DNA from: Porphyridium purpureum
Lineage: Eukaryota; Rhodophyta; Bangiophyceae; Porphyridiales; Porphyridiaceae
Assembly: GCA_008690995.1 (NCBI GenBank)
Contig: VRMN01000001.1
Coordinates: 4,340,001-4,404,000 of the forward strand
Direction of reading: 5' to 3'
Length of the DNA: 64,000 nucleotides
Shown here: positions 1 through 8,737 of the stretch, piece after piece
Layout of the letters: every line of letters begins with the position of its first letter
Numbering within the stretch: position 1 is the first letter of the stretch
Translations under genes and position numbers: made by a program
Notes under the pieces: model-generated
Database searches by the model: none
What the model was told of the DNA's origin: nothing
The model's input: the letters and a program-made list of their open reading frames with translations, nothing else

Positions 1-114
1 GACGACGTACCGCTGCCAAGCCTCAGCATGAGTCTCAGTCAGGGCTCTGGCATCACCGCGCTCCTTCACGCCAGCCAGGAAGTCGAGTTCGATGATGGCC
101 AGCAGACGAGATGA
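1..114 (+). CDS. C-terminal end of an unidentified gene (partial)
   Basis: The first reading frame is open from base 1 to a TGA at 112-114 and would encode the last 37 residues of a protein whose start lies before the window. The visible tail is acidic and polar, ending in FDDGQQTR, with no motif that identifies a family. It would be convergent with the CHCH-domain gene on the other strand, an arrangement common here. Only 38 codons are visible, so an open frame by chance is possible. Confidence 0.35.
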   Translation, partial: DDVPLPSLSMSLSQGSGITALLHASQEVEFDDGQQTR

Positions 115-246
115 GGGCGGGTGCGCGTCTATTAAGAACAACAATACAGACTCATTTACTGGAGTAATCTGGCTAGGTGGGAAACAAAAACAACAGCACT
201 GAGACACAACCGCGAGTGCGGACTCGGGTATACAAAAAAACCAAGG

Positions 247-820
247 CTAGTGCTGCGCGTACTGGGCATTCTCCTTCGCATTTTGCTGGCACTGGCTCAG
301 CAAGTCAAAATACCACTGGCACGCCGACGCATCACTTGTTTCGAGGCACTTGGAGAACTCTGACGACTCAAAGCTGCATGCCCCTCCGTTGGCCGCTTTC
401 GGTGCCCCGGCGGACGCGTACTGCTGCGGCGCGGCTTCCTCAGCGTCCTGCGTATCTCCTTCAGCGGCAGGCGCCGAGCCTCCTCCAAAGAAGGTGCGAT
501 CAATCGCCCTGCCCGCCGCCACACCAAGTGCCGTGGACGTTGCGTTCGCCGCGATCTGCGCCATCATGCCTGGTCCCTGGCTGGGCGCTGGAGCCGCGGG
601 CGGGGCAGCCGTTGGCGCTGCAGCCGGCACCGGTGCGTGTGCGGCGCAGCCGACGGCGCGGTGCAGCAGGCTTTGCGGCAGCTGGAGCTGGTGCTGGCGC
701 TGGAGCCGCCGGCTTTGCCGCAGGAGCTGCCGGTTTCGACGGCGCTGGCGCCGCTCTCGCGGACGTGGAGGCCGTACGACGAGGCGGCGACGCCGCGCCA
801 GTTCTTCGCGATCGAGCCAT
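247..820 (-). CDS. CHCHD2/MIX17-like twin CX9C protein, frame switch inside
   Basis: Small twin-CX9C protein of the CHCHD2/CHCHD10/MIX17 family. Known members sit in the mitochondrial intermembrane space and are imported by oxidative folding. The C-terminal part shows two CX9C pairs (CSFESSEFSKC and CQWYFDLLSQC), preceded by the family's Ala/Pro-rich leader and a glycine-rich hydrophobic stretch with GMMAQIAANATSTALG. The ATG at 820 begins MARSRRTGAAS, like animal CHCHD2. The N-terminal Ala/Pro region and the CHCH region lie in different frames, meeting near 630-690. A very short intron or a one-base sequence error would explain it, and no canonical intron of normal length is visible. Family assignment is firm; the exact exon structure is not. 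Confidence 0.72.
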
Positions 821-2758
821 TTCTTCCCTTCTCTTCCCCCTTGTCTCGTCCTCCTTCTTCCTTTCCCTCTTCCCTTTCACTCTCTGCCACCACAAGCCGC
901 TCTCTTCCTCAACTTATACCTTGCTGGCGTCCTTAATAGACTGATCTGTTTTACTATGAAGGCTGCGCTTGCGCCGCGCATCGCATTTTCCAGAACAGAG
1001 TCGGGAGGTACAGTATGACGCCAAGCAGCTCACTTGAAAATGATGACGACCTTCTGGGGGTGTACAGTCATTCGCAGATTGGTTCTGCGTCGAGAGCTGA
1101 ATGTGTGCGTGTTTGCGTTTGAGAAAGGGTGGATAGTGCCCAAGGTATGCAGCAAGCTTCGACGCGATAAGAGAGCGAGCCGTCGAATGTACGGCAAGAC
1201 GTTGACCATGGGACATGCGCGGTTGTGTGCCAAGGTTTGAAGAGGCGTGCAGACCGGCCGCGGTGAATGCGCTCTGCTAGGATGTGTGGGATGTGTGTGA
1301 TGTGTGTGATGTGTGTGCCCAGGCAGCATTGCACCGCTGCGGGTCTGGATGGCACAGGTGAGGATGCTTTAACCAGGTGACTGTGGGCGCGGGAGCGAAT
1401 CCGTGCTGTCGCGAAATGTTTCCAGCAAAGCTTTGCTGCCAGAGTCCGCAAGATGTGGTTGGCGTCGAGCGGCGCATCGAAATGTGGCACGTGGCGTTGT
1501 TCCCACAGCTCGACTTGGACGTTTCGAGCCGAGCCTGGAAATATTTGTGATATGTCGGCCTGAGAAGCCTAGAATATTTGATTTGGATTTTGTCTCTCCG
1601 CAATCCAAGCCACCCTCTGTGAGTGACCTCAATTTTTCAATTTCCGTCTGCGCCACAGATACTCCGACTGGCACGACCGGTACTACTGCACCGGGAGCAA
1701 AGAGGGAATTCGCTGGGCTGCACACGTTTATACCAGCGTACGATGATGTGATTCCCTTCAGCAATCCGTCATGTTTCACACAGGAAAGTGCGAAAGCAGG
1801 AAATCTCGCGTTTGTAGGCAAGTTCGAACTTCAGACGGCGCAGAGCCAATGTGCTGGAAATGGATCGATCGATTTTTCCATAGTCCTTCCGTATTTGCTT
1901 GCGTTAACGCGGGGACCTCGAGCTTTCTGAGAATTTACAATGATTATAAAGGACGTCACTATCCTGGAAAGGCAGATTTGTTATCTTGCGTTCGGTGAGG
2001 GGGTGTCACCCTTTGATATTCCGCGGACCTTGTCGCTGAACGTCGGAAATGCAATCCTTGGATGCTCAACGCCTTTTGAGGTTCCTTTATTTGCTGCTTG
2101 GGCTCGCCACCGTACTTGTGGCCTTGCCAAGTAAGGCTGGAAACCTGAGCTGCGGCGACATAGAAGACTTGGTCATGGGGTAGTTGACTTGTTGACTTTC
2201 TGGGGTGCACTTTGAGGGTTTGATCGTGCAAGTGACCATCTTGAATCCAGAGTGGTGGACTGCGACAAGCTCGGACTCCTCGCAGGCCTTAGGTGCGCAG
2301 AAACTTTGAAACTATCCTTTCATAGTCACGGTCTAGACGACAACGGCCGCAGGAAGTAGCTGGTATCCACTGCTTCCTGTCCTGTCAATGTATCAAGCTC
2401 CTTCTGTTACCTTTGTCGGAAGCATCTCGACCGGCGCCGGCGAAAATTCAAATTGCACCTCTATTGCGGACATTGATATTCCGATCAGTGGGTGTGAGTC
2501 GCACTACGCCTGGAGACCAATCACGTCCGACGGCTGTGGGTTTGATGCCCGTTCAATGCGGTTGACCTTCGACGCGCGGACGAAGATCTGAACCCGATCC
2601 TTGTTTACACGTGCACGGTGTGGCGATCATCCTGTTAAGTTGCAGCAGAGAGAGAGTTTCGGAACTCGCACTTCCAAACTAGCCCTCTGTCAATCCAAAG
2701 GAGAGGCTCTTGTCCAAGTTTTCCATTTCCGACTTCTCGTGTTAAAGGCTTTCGGGCG
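821..2758. other. Long gap with no recognisable gene
   Basis: Nearly 2 kb without a convincing gene. Scattered open stretches on the plus strand (1403-1930, 1940-2134, 2388-2591) encode Ser/Thr/Gly-rich segments, some with Cys pairs, in different frames; the first lacks an ATG start. They could be remains of a decayed extracellular-type protein, but no family is recognised. A short TGTGTGATG-type direct repeat lies near 1280-1315. Confidence 0.4.
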
Positions 2759-3235
2759 ATGGGACTGAGCGCGGAGCAAGTCATCGACCAGCTGCGTCTG
2801 CAGCCATTGCCCGACGAGGGCGGCATGTGGGCGCAGACTTACCTGGATGAGCATTGCAGCGCCATTTACTTCCTGATCCGCCCCGGTGATTTTTCAGCGC
2901 TGCATTCCCTGTCAGTGACTGAGTTGTGGCATTTTTACGCAGGCGACCCTGTACGCATGCTGCTGTTGAGGCAGACTGGCGACGCAAAAAGCAGTTCAGT
3001 GGCCGTACTAGGCCCCTTGCTGGAACTCGGACAAAGACCATGCGTCGTTGTGCCCGCTGGTACCATGATGGGCGCGGAGACCGTGTCGAGTTCAAGTGGG
3101 CAGGTAGGATGGAGCCTGATCGGCACAACCATGGCACCTCCCTTCTACGATGCGCGCTTCTCGCTCGGCGAGCGTAGCGCGCTCATTAGCGCATTTCCAG
3201 AGCATGGAGACGACATCTTGCGGCTTACACGGTGA
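2759..3235 (+). CDS. Cupin-5 (DUF985) family protein
   Basis: A 158-residue single-domain protein of the cupin_5/DUF985 family: small beta-barrel proteins found in bacteria, fungi and algae, mostly uncharacterised. Visible hallmarks are the N-terminal helix LSAEQVIDQLRLQPLPDEGG, then AIYFLIRPGDFSALHSL, the WHFYAGDP segment, the late GWSLIGTTMAPPF strand and FPEHGDDILRLTR at the end. The His and Trp of the LWHFYAG region belong to the cupin core. The length is normal for the family and the ATG at 2759 starts just before the first conserved helix. It converges on the globin gene with a 142-base gap. The substrate is unknown. Confidence 0.88.
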   Translation: MGLSAEQVIDQLRLQPLPDEGGMWAQTYLDEHCSAIYFLIRPGDFSALHSLSVTELWHFYAGDPVRMLLLRQTGDAKSSSVAVLGPLLELGQRPCVVVPAGTMMGAETVSSSSGQVGWSLIGTTMAPPFYDARFSLGERSALISAFPEHGDDILRLTR

Positions 3236-3377
3236 GGACGTCTCGGAGGGAGCATAATTTCTTTTATTTCCACATGTTGCATATGAACATCGTCCATCAG
3301 TCATATTATCATTGATTAGCAGGGTGAGACACGCGGCGCGGTCACAAGCACACTTATTTCGTCTTGCAGGCTTTGGC

Positions 3378-4244
3378 CTACGCAGCGAGCGACTCGAGCA
3401 GCAAGAACGTTCCGAGTGGCACTGAGGTCTCGACCTCAAAGCCGACCTTCCAGTTCTCAATCATGTACTTGCTGGTGGGGGTCTCGTCCATGTGCTTGAC
3501 CGCGATAATCATCTTACCGTTTTCAACGGCCTGCAGCGTATAGTTCCTGTGCGTCGTCGTGTCGTTCATGTGGTAGCGCACGCACACATACTGTCCAAAG
3601 TGATGGATGGGTAACGTCTTATTGCCGTCGACGGGCTCCAGGTAAAAGACGGTCTTCATCTCCAATTCCTCGTCATCACCCTCGTCCGATGTCACGGTCC
3701 TTGAATCCTGCTCCTCCTTGGCCTCTGCCACCTTGAACTTGCGGAAGCCCTCCCAGCCGCCTGGCTGGTCGCGCATCTCAGCGGTGAGCCTCTTCTCACT
3801 CTCCGCGAAGACGGCTGTGATGTGGTCGTAAGCCTTCCTCCACACAGTCAGAACCTCGGTGTCGTCACCCATAACGTCTTTGAGCCCCTTGATGAGAGCG
3901 TCTCCAAAGTACGGGTAGAATTCGGGCTTGATGCCGCGCGACACGTGCTTTGCCGACACGCGCTCGCAATCAGAAGAAAACTTGCCGAGGTCATCGATGT
4001 TGATGCAAAGCTGGAACAGAATGTGTGCCATCACCTTTGCCATCAAGGTCACCTGCGTCTTGCCGTCCTCACCGGACTTCTTGCCCAAAAAGCAAGTCGA
4101 GAAGTAGAACTTGAGCTCCGGGTGCGCTTCGAAGAAGTAGTCATACAACTTGGTCGCGACCTCTGGCCCACGGCCCTGGAGCATTTTTGCGGACTCATGC
4201 AGAGCCTGGATCTCTGCAGGAGACATTGCCAGTTCGGCCACCAT
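3378..4244 (-). CDS. Flavohemoglobin-like protein lacking the NAD domain
   Basis: 288 residues. Residues 1 to about 150 form a globin domain of flavohemoglobin type: B10 Tyr34 (TKLYDYFF), E7 Gln64 (KTQVTLM), proximal His100 (AKHVSRGIKPEFYPYFG). From about residue 160 it continues into the FAD-binding beta-barrel of the ferredoxin-reductase family (GGWEGFRKFKV, FYLEPVDG, FGQYVCVRY, and HRNYTLQ at the usual RxYS site). It ends after the strand VETSVPLGTFLLLESLAA, where a full flavohemoglobin would have about 130 more residues binding NAD(P)H. No such domain is seen in the 142 bases before the convergent cupin gene. Full enzymes detoxify nitric oxide as dioxygenases; this form would need another electron donor, or acts as a sensor or binder. 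An acidic insert (SDEGDDEELE) lies in the barrel. Confidence 0.88.
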   Translation of the reverse strand: MVAELAMSPAEIQALHESAKMLQGRGPEVATKLYDYFFEAHPELKFYFSTCFLGKKSGEDGKTQVTLMAKVMAHILFQLCINIDDLGKFSSDCERVSAKHVSRGIKPEFYPYFGDALIKGLKDVMGDDTEVLTVWRKAYDHITAVFAESEKRLTAEMRDQPGGWEGFRKFKVAEAKEEQDSRTVTSDEGDDEELEMKTVFYLEPVDGNKTLPIHHFGQYVCVRYHMNDTTTHRNYTLQAVENGKMIIAVKHMDETPTSKYMIENWKVGFEVETSVPLGTFLLLESLAA

Positions 4245-5625
4245 TTTGACAAGAATTTACGTGTGTCTCACAGTTTCTCCCCCACCACAACACGTGCAAT
4301 CTTCCTTGGTCAACACAAACGACAACTGCCCAATACGCCTAAACGTCCGTGACTTCTCCTACCCCTTTCGTCGTATCTTGCTGGTTGCTTCTTTCATGTC
4401 ATTCCACCGCTCCGGCCATCGTACCTTTTGTTTTATACCCGCGACCATCGCACTGTCTGCTGCGCGCCAGCCGGGTTGATCGATCAAACTGGGAGGTCGC
4501 GCTGACGCGGATCGCTCGTCGAGGCCGTTTGCTCAAGGAGCCACTGTCTGTGGCCTCTCTCTTTCCGCATCCGCTCTATGCAAAAGATGCTACCCGCCCT
4601 TCCCGGCCGAGCGCGTCGCACGTGTCTTCCGATTTCTGATCCGTGTGGCGTGGAACGCTCTCTTCACTGCAGCCCGTTTCCGTTAGCGCGTCACCTGCCA
4701 CGCCATACGCGTCCGTCAGCAAGCCAACGCATGTCGACGGCATCCCACGCATTCACACATCTCGCCGTGCAGTTTATCCACTTAGATCTTTGTAACACGC
4801 GCGGGAATAACTCACATCACGACATGCTGGAGCCGCGTGTGAGCCGTGTGTAACCTGCGCAAAAAGTGCCAAATTCTCCACCACAAAGAGAAGCGAGCAT
4901 CTTCATGACGACGCTCGTGTGCTGCGTCCCTTTCCGTGCGTACTTCCTTTCCTCCCTCCTTTCTCCCCCCGCTCCTTCTGCTTTTTTGATTTCGGCTCTG
5001 TTTGTAGTAAACGAGGGTTGTTTTCGTGTGGCACGAATTGGCTGACGATAGCTGGTTGCTGAGGAGGATGAGGATGTGAGAGGATGGCGATGGTGACTAA
5101 GATGAGGATGATGTGTTGGTTACACGACAAGTGGTTCATGGACGCCTCCATGAGATTGACTCTCACTATCTTGCCGTTGCACTTGCACACAAACTCACAC
5201 TCACACACACACACACACACACACGTCCAACAAGAGGCGGTTCGCGTGAGGCACAAGGGAACACGCCATGATGCCGTGGCGAGGAACGAAGGTCCACGCG
5301 GGCACGTTCGAACCGAAGCAGATGCCGTAGGGAACGTCTGCTTAGCGTGCGATCGTGATGATAGGGAAAGGTGAAGACTGCTGGCCGCACCACCGGGATG
5401 GCTCGCTTGCACACGTCTTCGATCGTCTCGGCCACGAGGCCACGCCCGCCTAGTCGCACGCTCTGGCAGGAGGTATAAGAAAGCCAGACGGCCGCGGGCA
5501 ACACAGCCAGACCGTGCATCGTGGACGGAGGAAAGAGAAGTCAGATCGTTCGCCTGCTTACTTGAGAAGCTAAGACAAGTTGCGCAGCCAGGCAGGGTTC
5601 AGCAGCATTTTTGGCCAGAGTCATC
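4245..5625. other. Intergenic region between divergent genes
   Basis: About 1.4 kb between the flavohemoglobin-like gene and the Arf-like gene, both reading outward. It carries a CA dinucleotide tract and pyrimidine-rich stretches. A TATA-like GGTATAAGAAA lies at about 5471, roughly 150 bases before the Arf-like ATG. No frame here shows a recognised domain. Confidence 0.5.
5202..5224. repeat. CA dinucleotide repeat
   Basis: An uninterrupted CA/AC microsatellite of about 11 units, in noncoding DNA upstream of the Arf-like gene. Confidence 0.9.
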
Positions 5626-6213
5626 ATGGGTGGAGCAGTATCAAAGGCATATGTGGACAAGTATGCGGCGCGCAACGCCAAGACGGGCAAGCGCGGTCTG
5701 CTAGTCGTTGGCCTGGACGGCGCCGGGAAGACCACGGTCACGTACCAGTTCTTGCTGGGCAAGCAGGTCATGACCACCCCGACGCAGGGCCACAACAAGG
5801 AGCTGCTCAAGTATGGCGGCAAGAAGTACGACATGTTTGATGTGGGAGGCTCGATGCTGGTGCGCGAGACATGGCGCCTGTACGCTCGCGCCGCTGACGC
5901 TATTGTCTTTGTTGTGGACGCGTCAGACCACGACCGGCTACCGGAGGCGGCAAGTCAGCTCCGAAAGCTGTTCCTCGGTGACAATATTGACGACAAGTCC
6001 AAGTCAACCAACACGCCTCTTCTAGATGTGCCGTTGCTCGTTGTTGCAAACAAGCAAGATTTACCTGGAGCCTTTAATGACAGAAAGGTCGAGCGCATGA
6101 TGGAGCTGAACGTGCTGCCGGTCACCACGCGAAACGTGATAGAATGCAATGCGCGCACAGGCGATGGATGCCAAGCCGCGCTCGCTTGGCTGCATGCGAA
6201 CATCAAGAAGTAA
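5626..6213 (+). CDS. Arf-like small GTPase with Ser in place of switch-II Gln
   Basis: 195-residue Arf/Arl-family GTPase. The ATG at 5626 gives MGGAVSKAY, placing Gly at position 2 as in N-myristoylated Arf proteins. P-loop GLDGAGKT at 29-36, switch-I Thr in TPTQG (about 53), DVGG at 72-75, NKQD at 142-145, and a degenerate G5 (CNARTGDG). The residue after DVGG, normally the catalytic Gln (Arf Gln71), is Ser76, so GAP-stimulated hydrolysis is expected to be weak or different. The FDVGG start, instead of WDVGG, and a long insert after LFLGDNIDDKSK also depart from canonical Arf1. Family members act in membrane traffic or cilia; which Arl this is cannot be told. Confidence 0.92.
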   Translation: MGGAVSKAYVDKYAARNAKTGKRGLLVVGLDGAGKTTVTYQFLLGKQVMTTPTQGHNKELLKYGGKKYDMFDVGGSMLVRETWRLYARAADAIVFVVDASDHDRLPEAASQLRKLFLGDNIDDKSKSTNTPLLDVPLLVVANKQDLPGAFNDRKVERMMELNVLPVTTRNVIECNARTGDGCQAALAWLHANIKK

Positions 6214-6349
6214 GCTTGGTGAGATGTTGTGTCCATGGCTTTTTTCGCGGGACTCGCTAACTGGAAAATTCAACAAAGAAAAAAAAAGGAGCACGTGTGA
6301 ATGCATCGGGACTTATGTTGTCCCACTTTAAGTAAAACTACCTCAATAC

Positions 6350-7906
6350 TTATGTCCAACCCGCGAGCCAGCGTCGTGCGCGGTGCTCACTTAAGCTCAG
6401 TGGCCAAGCGTATGTCCATGGCGACCAGTACACGAAGGCCGCAATGAACGCGCTCACCAGCACGGCGCACAGCAGCACACGCGCCCCGCGCCAAGGTATG
6501 CAGTCGACCAGGTAGCCAAGGGCGAGTTCAGCAAATAGGAGGCCAGGCAAATAGTGGTACAAAAACGCCGAGCGTTCGACGAGGATGAAGGGCAACAAGT
6601 TCAGAGTCCAGCCAATGAGTAAAAACCCACCCAACTCCGTGTTCGTGCGCCAGGCCGGCAAAGAGGGCAGTTCGAATTGCCGCCGCCGGACCTGGAACAT
6701 GGTCAAGAGCGTTAGAACAACTATTGCGGCCATTGAGACCCACACGGCGCAAGGATTTCCGAGTAGGTATATCAATGCTTCTGGATCATGCTTGGCGGCG
6801 CCGCGCTTTGCATAGTATAGCAGACCGCGCGCGTTCACGATCCATTGGTACCACTTGGTCTCCCACGGGTGTTTACCCGTGATATTCTTATTTGCAATGT
6901 ACATGCGCGCGTTCAGTTCCAGAAAGTCGATGAAGAACCAGCGTCTCCGAAGTGTAGCGTCGTATGCGTCGGAGCCGATGAGTCGGCGCCTGAATCCTAA
7001 ATCCATATGACCGTCGCCAGGTCCTGACCGAGGAAGTAAGCGAAAGTGCAGCCAGAACGGGAATGCGTACACCATGATAGCCACAAGTGTCGCCAGCGAG
7101 CATTCCTGGGCGCTCAGGAAAGCGTGCGGGAAAAGGTATCCGAAGAAAGACACCACTCCAATCAGCCCAGGATAGGATAGAGCTGTCCATTTCACCCCTA
7201 GCGCGAGGCTCCCAAACACGGCAGTGGCACAGACCAGCGCCAGGCGGCGTACTTTGTGTCGCAGTGGATCGGTTCGCCACAACTTGAGTGCGCACAGCAA
7301 GCTGAGAGAGACAAAAAGGACCAGCTGAGTATCAATGAGGAGCAAGCGCGACTGGATGATTAGCATCGAATCCAAGAGGGCAGCGCTAGCGACCAAAAGG
7401 CTCGTCTCCAAGGAAAATTGCAGCTCGGTGGCGACAAGAAACACGGTCGGCACCACCAACGCGCCGGCGGCGGCCGGAACTGCCCGCAACAGCTGAACGT
7501 TGAATTCTGGCGCGAAAGGTAGGCCGACCTTGTCGAACTGCGCCGTCGCGTTTTGTACTGCCGGGTCATATCTATACCCTAGCGCAGTGACCACACCAGC
7601 GATTGTCAGTTTCCCTAACGGCGGATGTATGTCAAAGTAATGCTCGCCGGTCATGTATGCGTGAACAAACTTTCCAAAATGGACCTCATCAAAGACGACT
7701 GTGTCCGGGTGGCCGAGATCGCGCGTGCGCAGCAGCACGCTGACGACAAGCAGCGCGATGCAGCACGCAGCGTCCAGGCGCCACGACCGGCTGGGCACGT
7801 TATCGCCAGCCCGCACGCAAACTATCTTGCTCGCACCAAACGCATTTTCCTTCGCGGGCGCCAGCGCCGACGCTGTCGAGCCACCTGACTCCTCTCTGCC
7901 ACTCAT
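6350..7906 (-). CDS. Dolichyl-P-mannose protein mannosyltransferase (PMT), no MIR
   Basis: 518-residue multi-pass ER membrane enzyme of GT39, which moves mannose from dolichyl-phosphate-mannose to Ser/Thr of secretory proteins. The first luminal loop carries the acidic motif VVFDEVHFGKF and the HPP motif FDIHPPLGK. Later regions show FLVATELQFS, IIQSRLLLIDTQL and ALGVKWTALSYPG, all typical of PMT1/2/4. Fungal and animal PMTs carry about 180-200 residues of MIR repeats in a large luminal loop. Here that loop is only the short stretch between RSGPGDGHMD and NKNITGKHPWETKWYQW, and total length is about 200 residues less than canonical. The ATG at 7906 (MSGREESGG) is preferred. ALG3 in this window uses the same mannose donor. 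Confidence 0.9.
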   Translation of the reverse strand: MSGREESGGSTASALAPAKENAFGASKIVCVRAGDNVPSRSWRLDAACCIALLVVSVLLRTRDLGHPDTVVFDEVHFGKFVHAYMTGEHYFDIHPPLGKLTIAGVVTALGYRYDPAVQNATAQFDKVGLPFAPEFNVQLLRAVPAAAGALVVPTVFLVATELQFSLETSLLVASAALLDSMLIIQSRLLLIDTQLVLFVSLSLLCALKLWRTDPLRHKVRRLALVCATAVFGSLALGVKWTALSYPGLIGVVSFFGYLFPHAFLSAQECSLATLVAIMVYAFPFWLHFRLLPRSGPGDGHMDLGFRRRLIGSDAYDATLRRRWFFIDFLELNARMYIANKNITGKHPWETKWYQWIVNARGLLYYAKRGAAKHDPEALIYLLGNPCAVWVSMAAIVVLTLLTMFQVRRRQFELPSLPAWRTNTELGGFLLIGWTLNLLPFILVERSAFLYHYLPGLLFAELALGYLVDCIPWRGARVLLCAVLVSAFIAAFVYWSPWTYAWPLSLSEHRARRWLAGWT

Positions 7907-8737
7907 CTCCCACACACATCGACACCGCTTCCGTCACCACACCGATCGCCCCCCTCCTCACACGAACCCCGTGTCTCACCTCTCACCCTTCACCCCCTCA
8001 TCCCAAACACACACTCACACACACTGTACCCAGCGCGATGAGCAAAGTGGCGTTTCAAGTACAGCTGTGTCGAGATTCCGCGCTGCTGGTACAGTGATTA
8101 AAATAGTCAGGCTCGACGTTTATCGGCGCGTGAGTTATTGAATTGATAGTGAAACAGGCCGTTCTGACCATAATGTTTTATCGGTTTCCCATTTTATTTT
8201 CTTTTCCCTTCTTCGCGTCGACTCGGACCGAACTGAACCATACTCACACAGCCACACTTCCAGCGTAATAGCGGCAGCGTCCCACAGAACAAGCAACACA
8301 GAACTCTGTGTACCTGGGGCTCAGATAATTTCATAGACAGAACCTGTGTGGTATTACGGAGCTGTGTGGTTGCATGTGTAGGGCGGCAGAGAAGGTAGAG
8401 TGACAAGGAGGAGAGACAGCTGCGAAGTGAGTTGCGAGTGGGGGTGTGTGGGTGGGTGCGCTCCGGACAGGGCGACGTGTTTGCAGCGGTGCTTGGTGGG
8501 GATGCTGGTGGGCTCGCTCGACGTGGGGCTGACGACGGTGCGTAGCGGCTGGGAGCGCGCGTAGGTGCATTTTGAACCCTTTGGTCTGTCCGTCTGTCCG
8601 TCTGCGAGTGGTGGTGCTTGGGGCTCGACACGAAGCGCGGAGCTTTGCGGGAAGCGTGGACCGTGGAGGCTGGACACGTTGGAAGCGAGGCGAGCGAGGG
8701 GAAGGAGGCTTCGGGGAGCGGGAGAACACCGGATTGG
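7907..8737. promoter_or_regulatory. Shared upstream region of two divergent genes
   Basis: 830 bases between the PMT gene (minus) and the disordered-protein gene (plus). It holds CA-rich and GT-rich stretches and a short CCGTCTGT repeat near 8585-8603, but no gene. Promoters for both neighbours must lie here. Confidence 0.45.

Noticed and set aside
5300-5315. GTTCGAAC considered as a tRNA B box
   Set aside because: Flanking sequence does not fold into a cloverleaf and the final C of the B box is missing; no A box at the right distance.
4903-5412. Minus-strand segment resembling an Sm/LSm motif (NGKIVRVNLMEASMNHLS)
   Set aside because: The Sm2 block (IRG) is absent downstream, the frame enters microsatellite sequence, and no splice sites rescue it.
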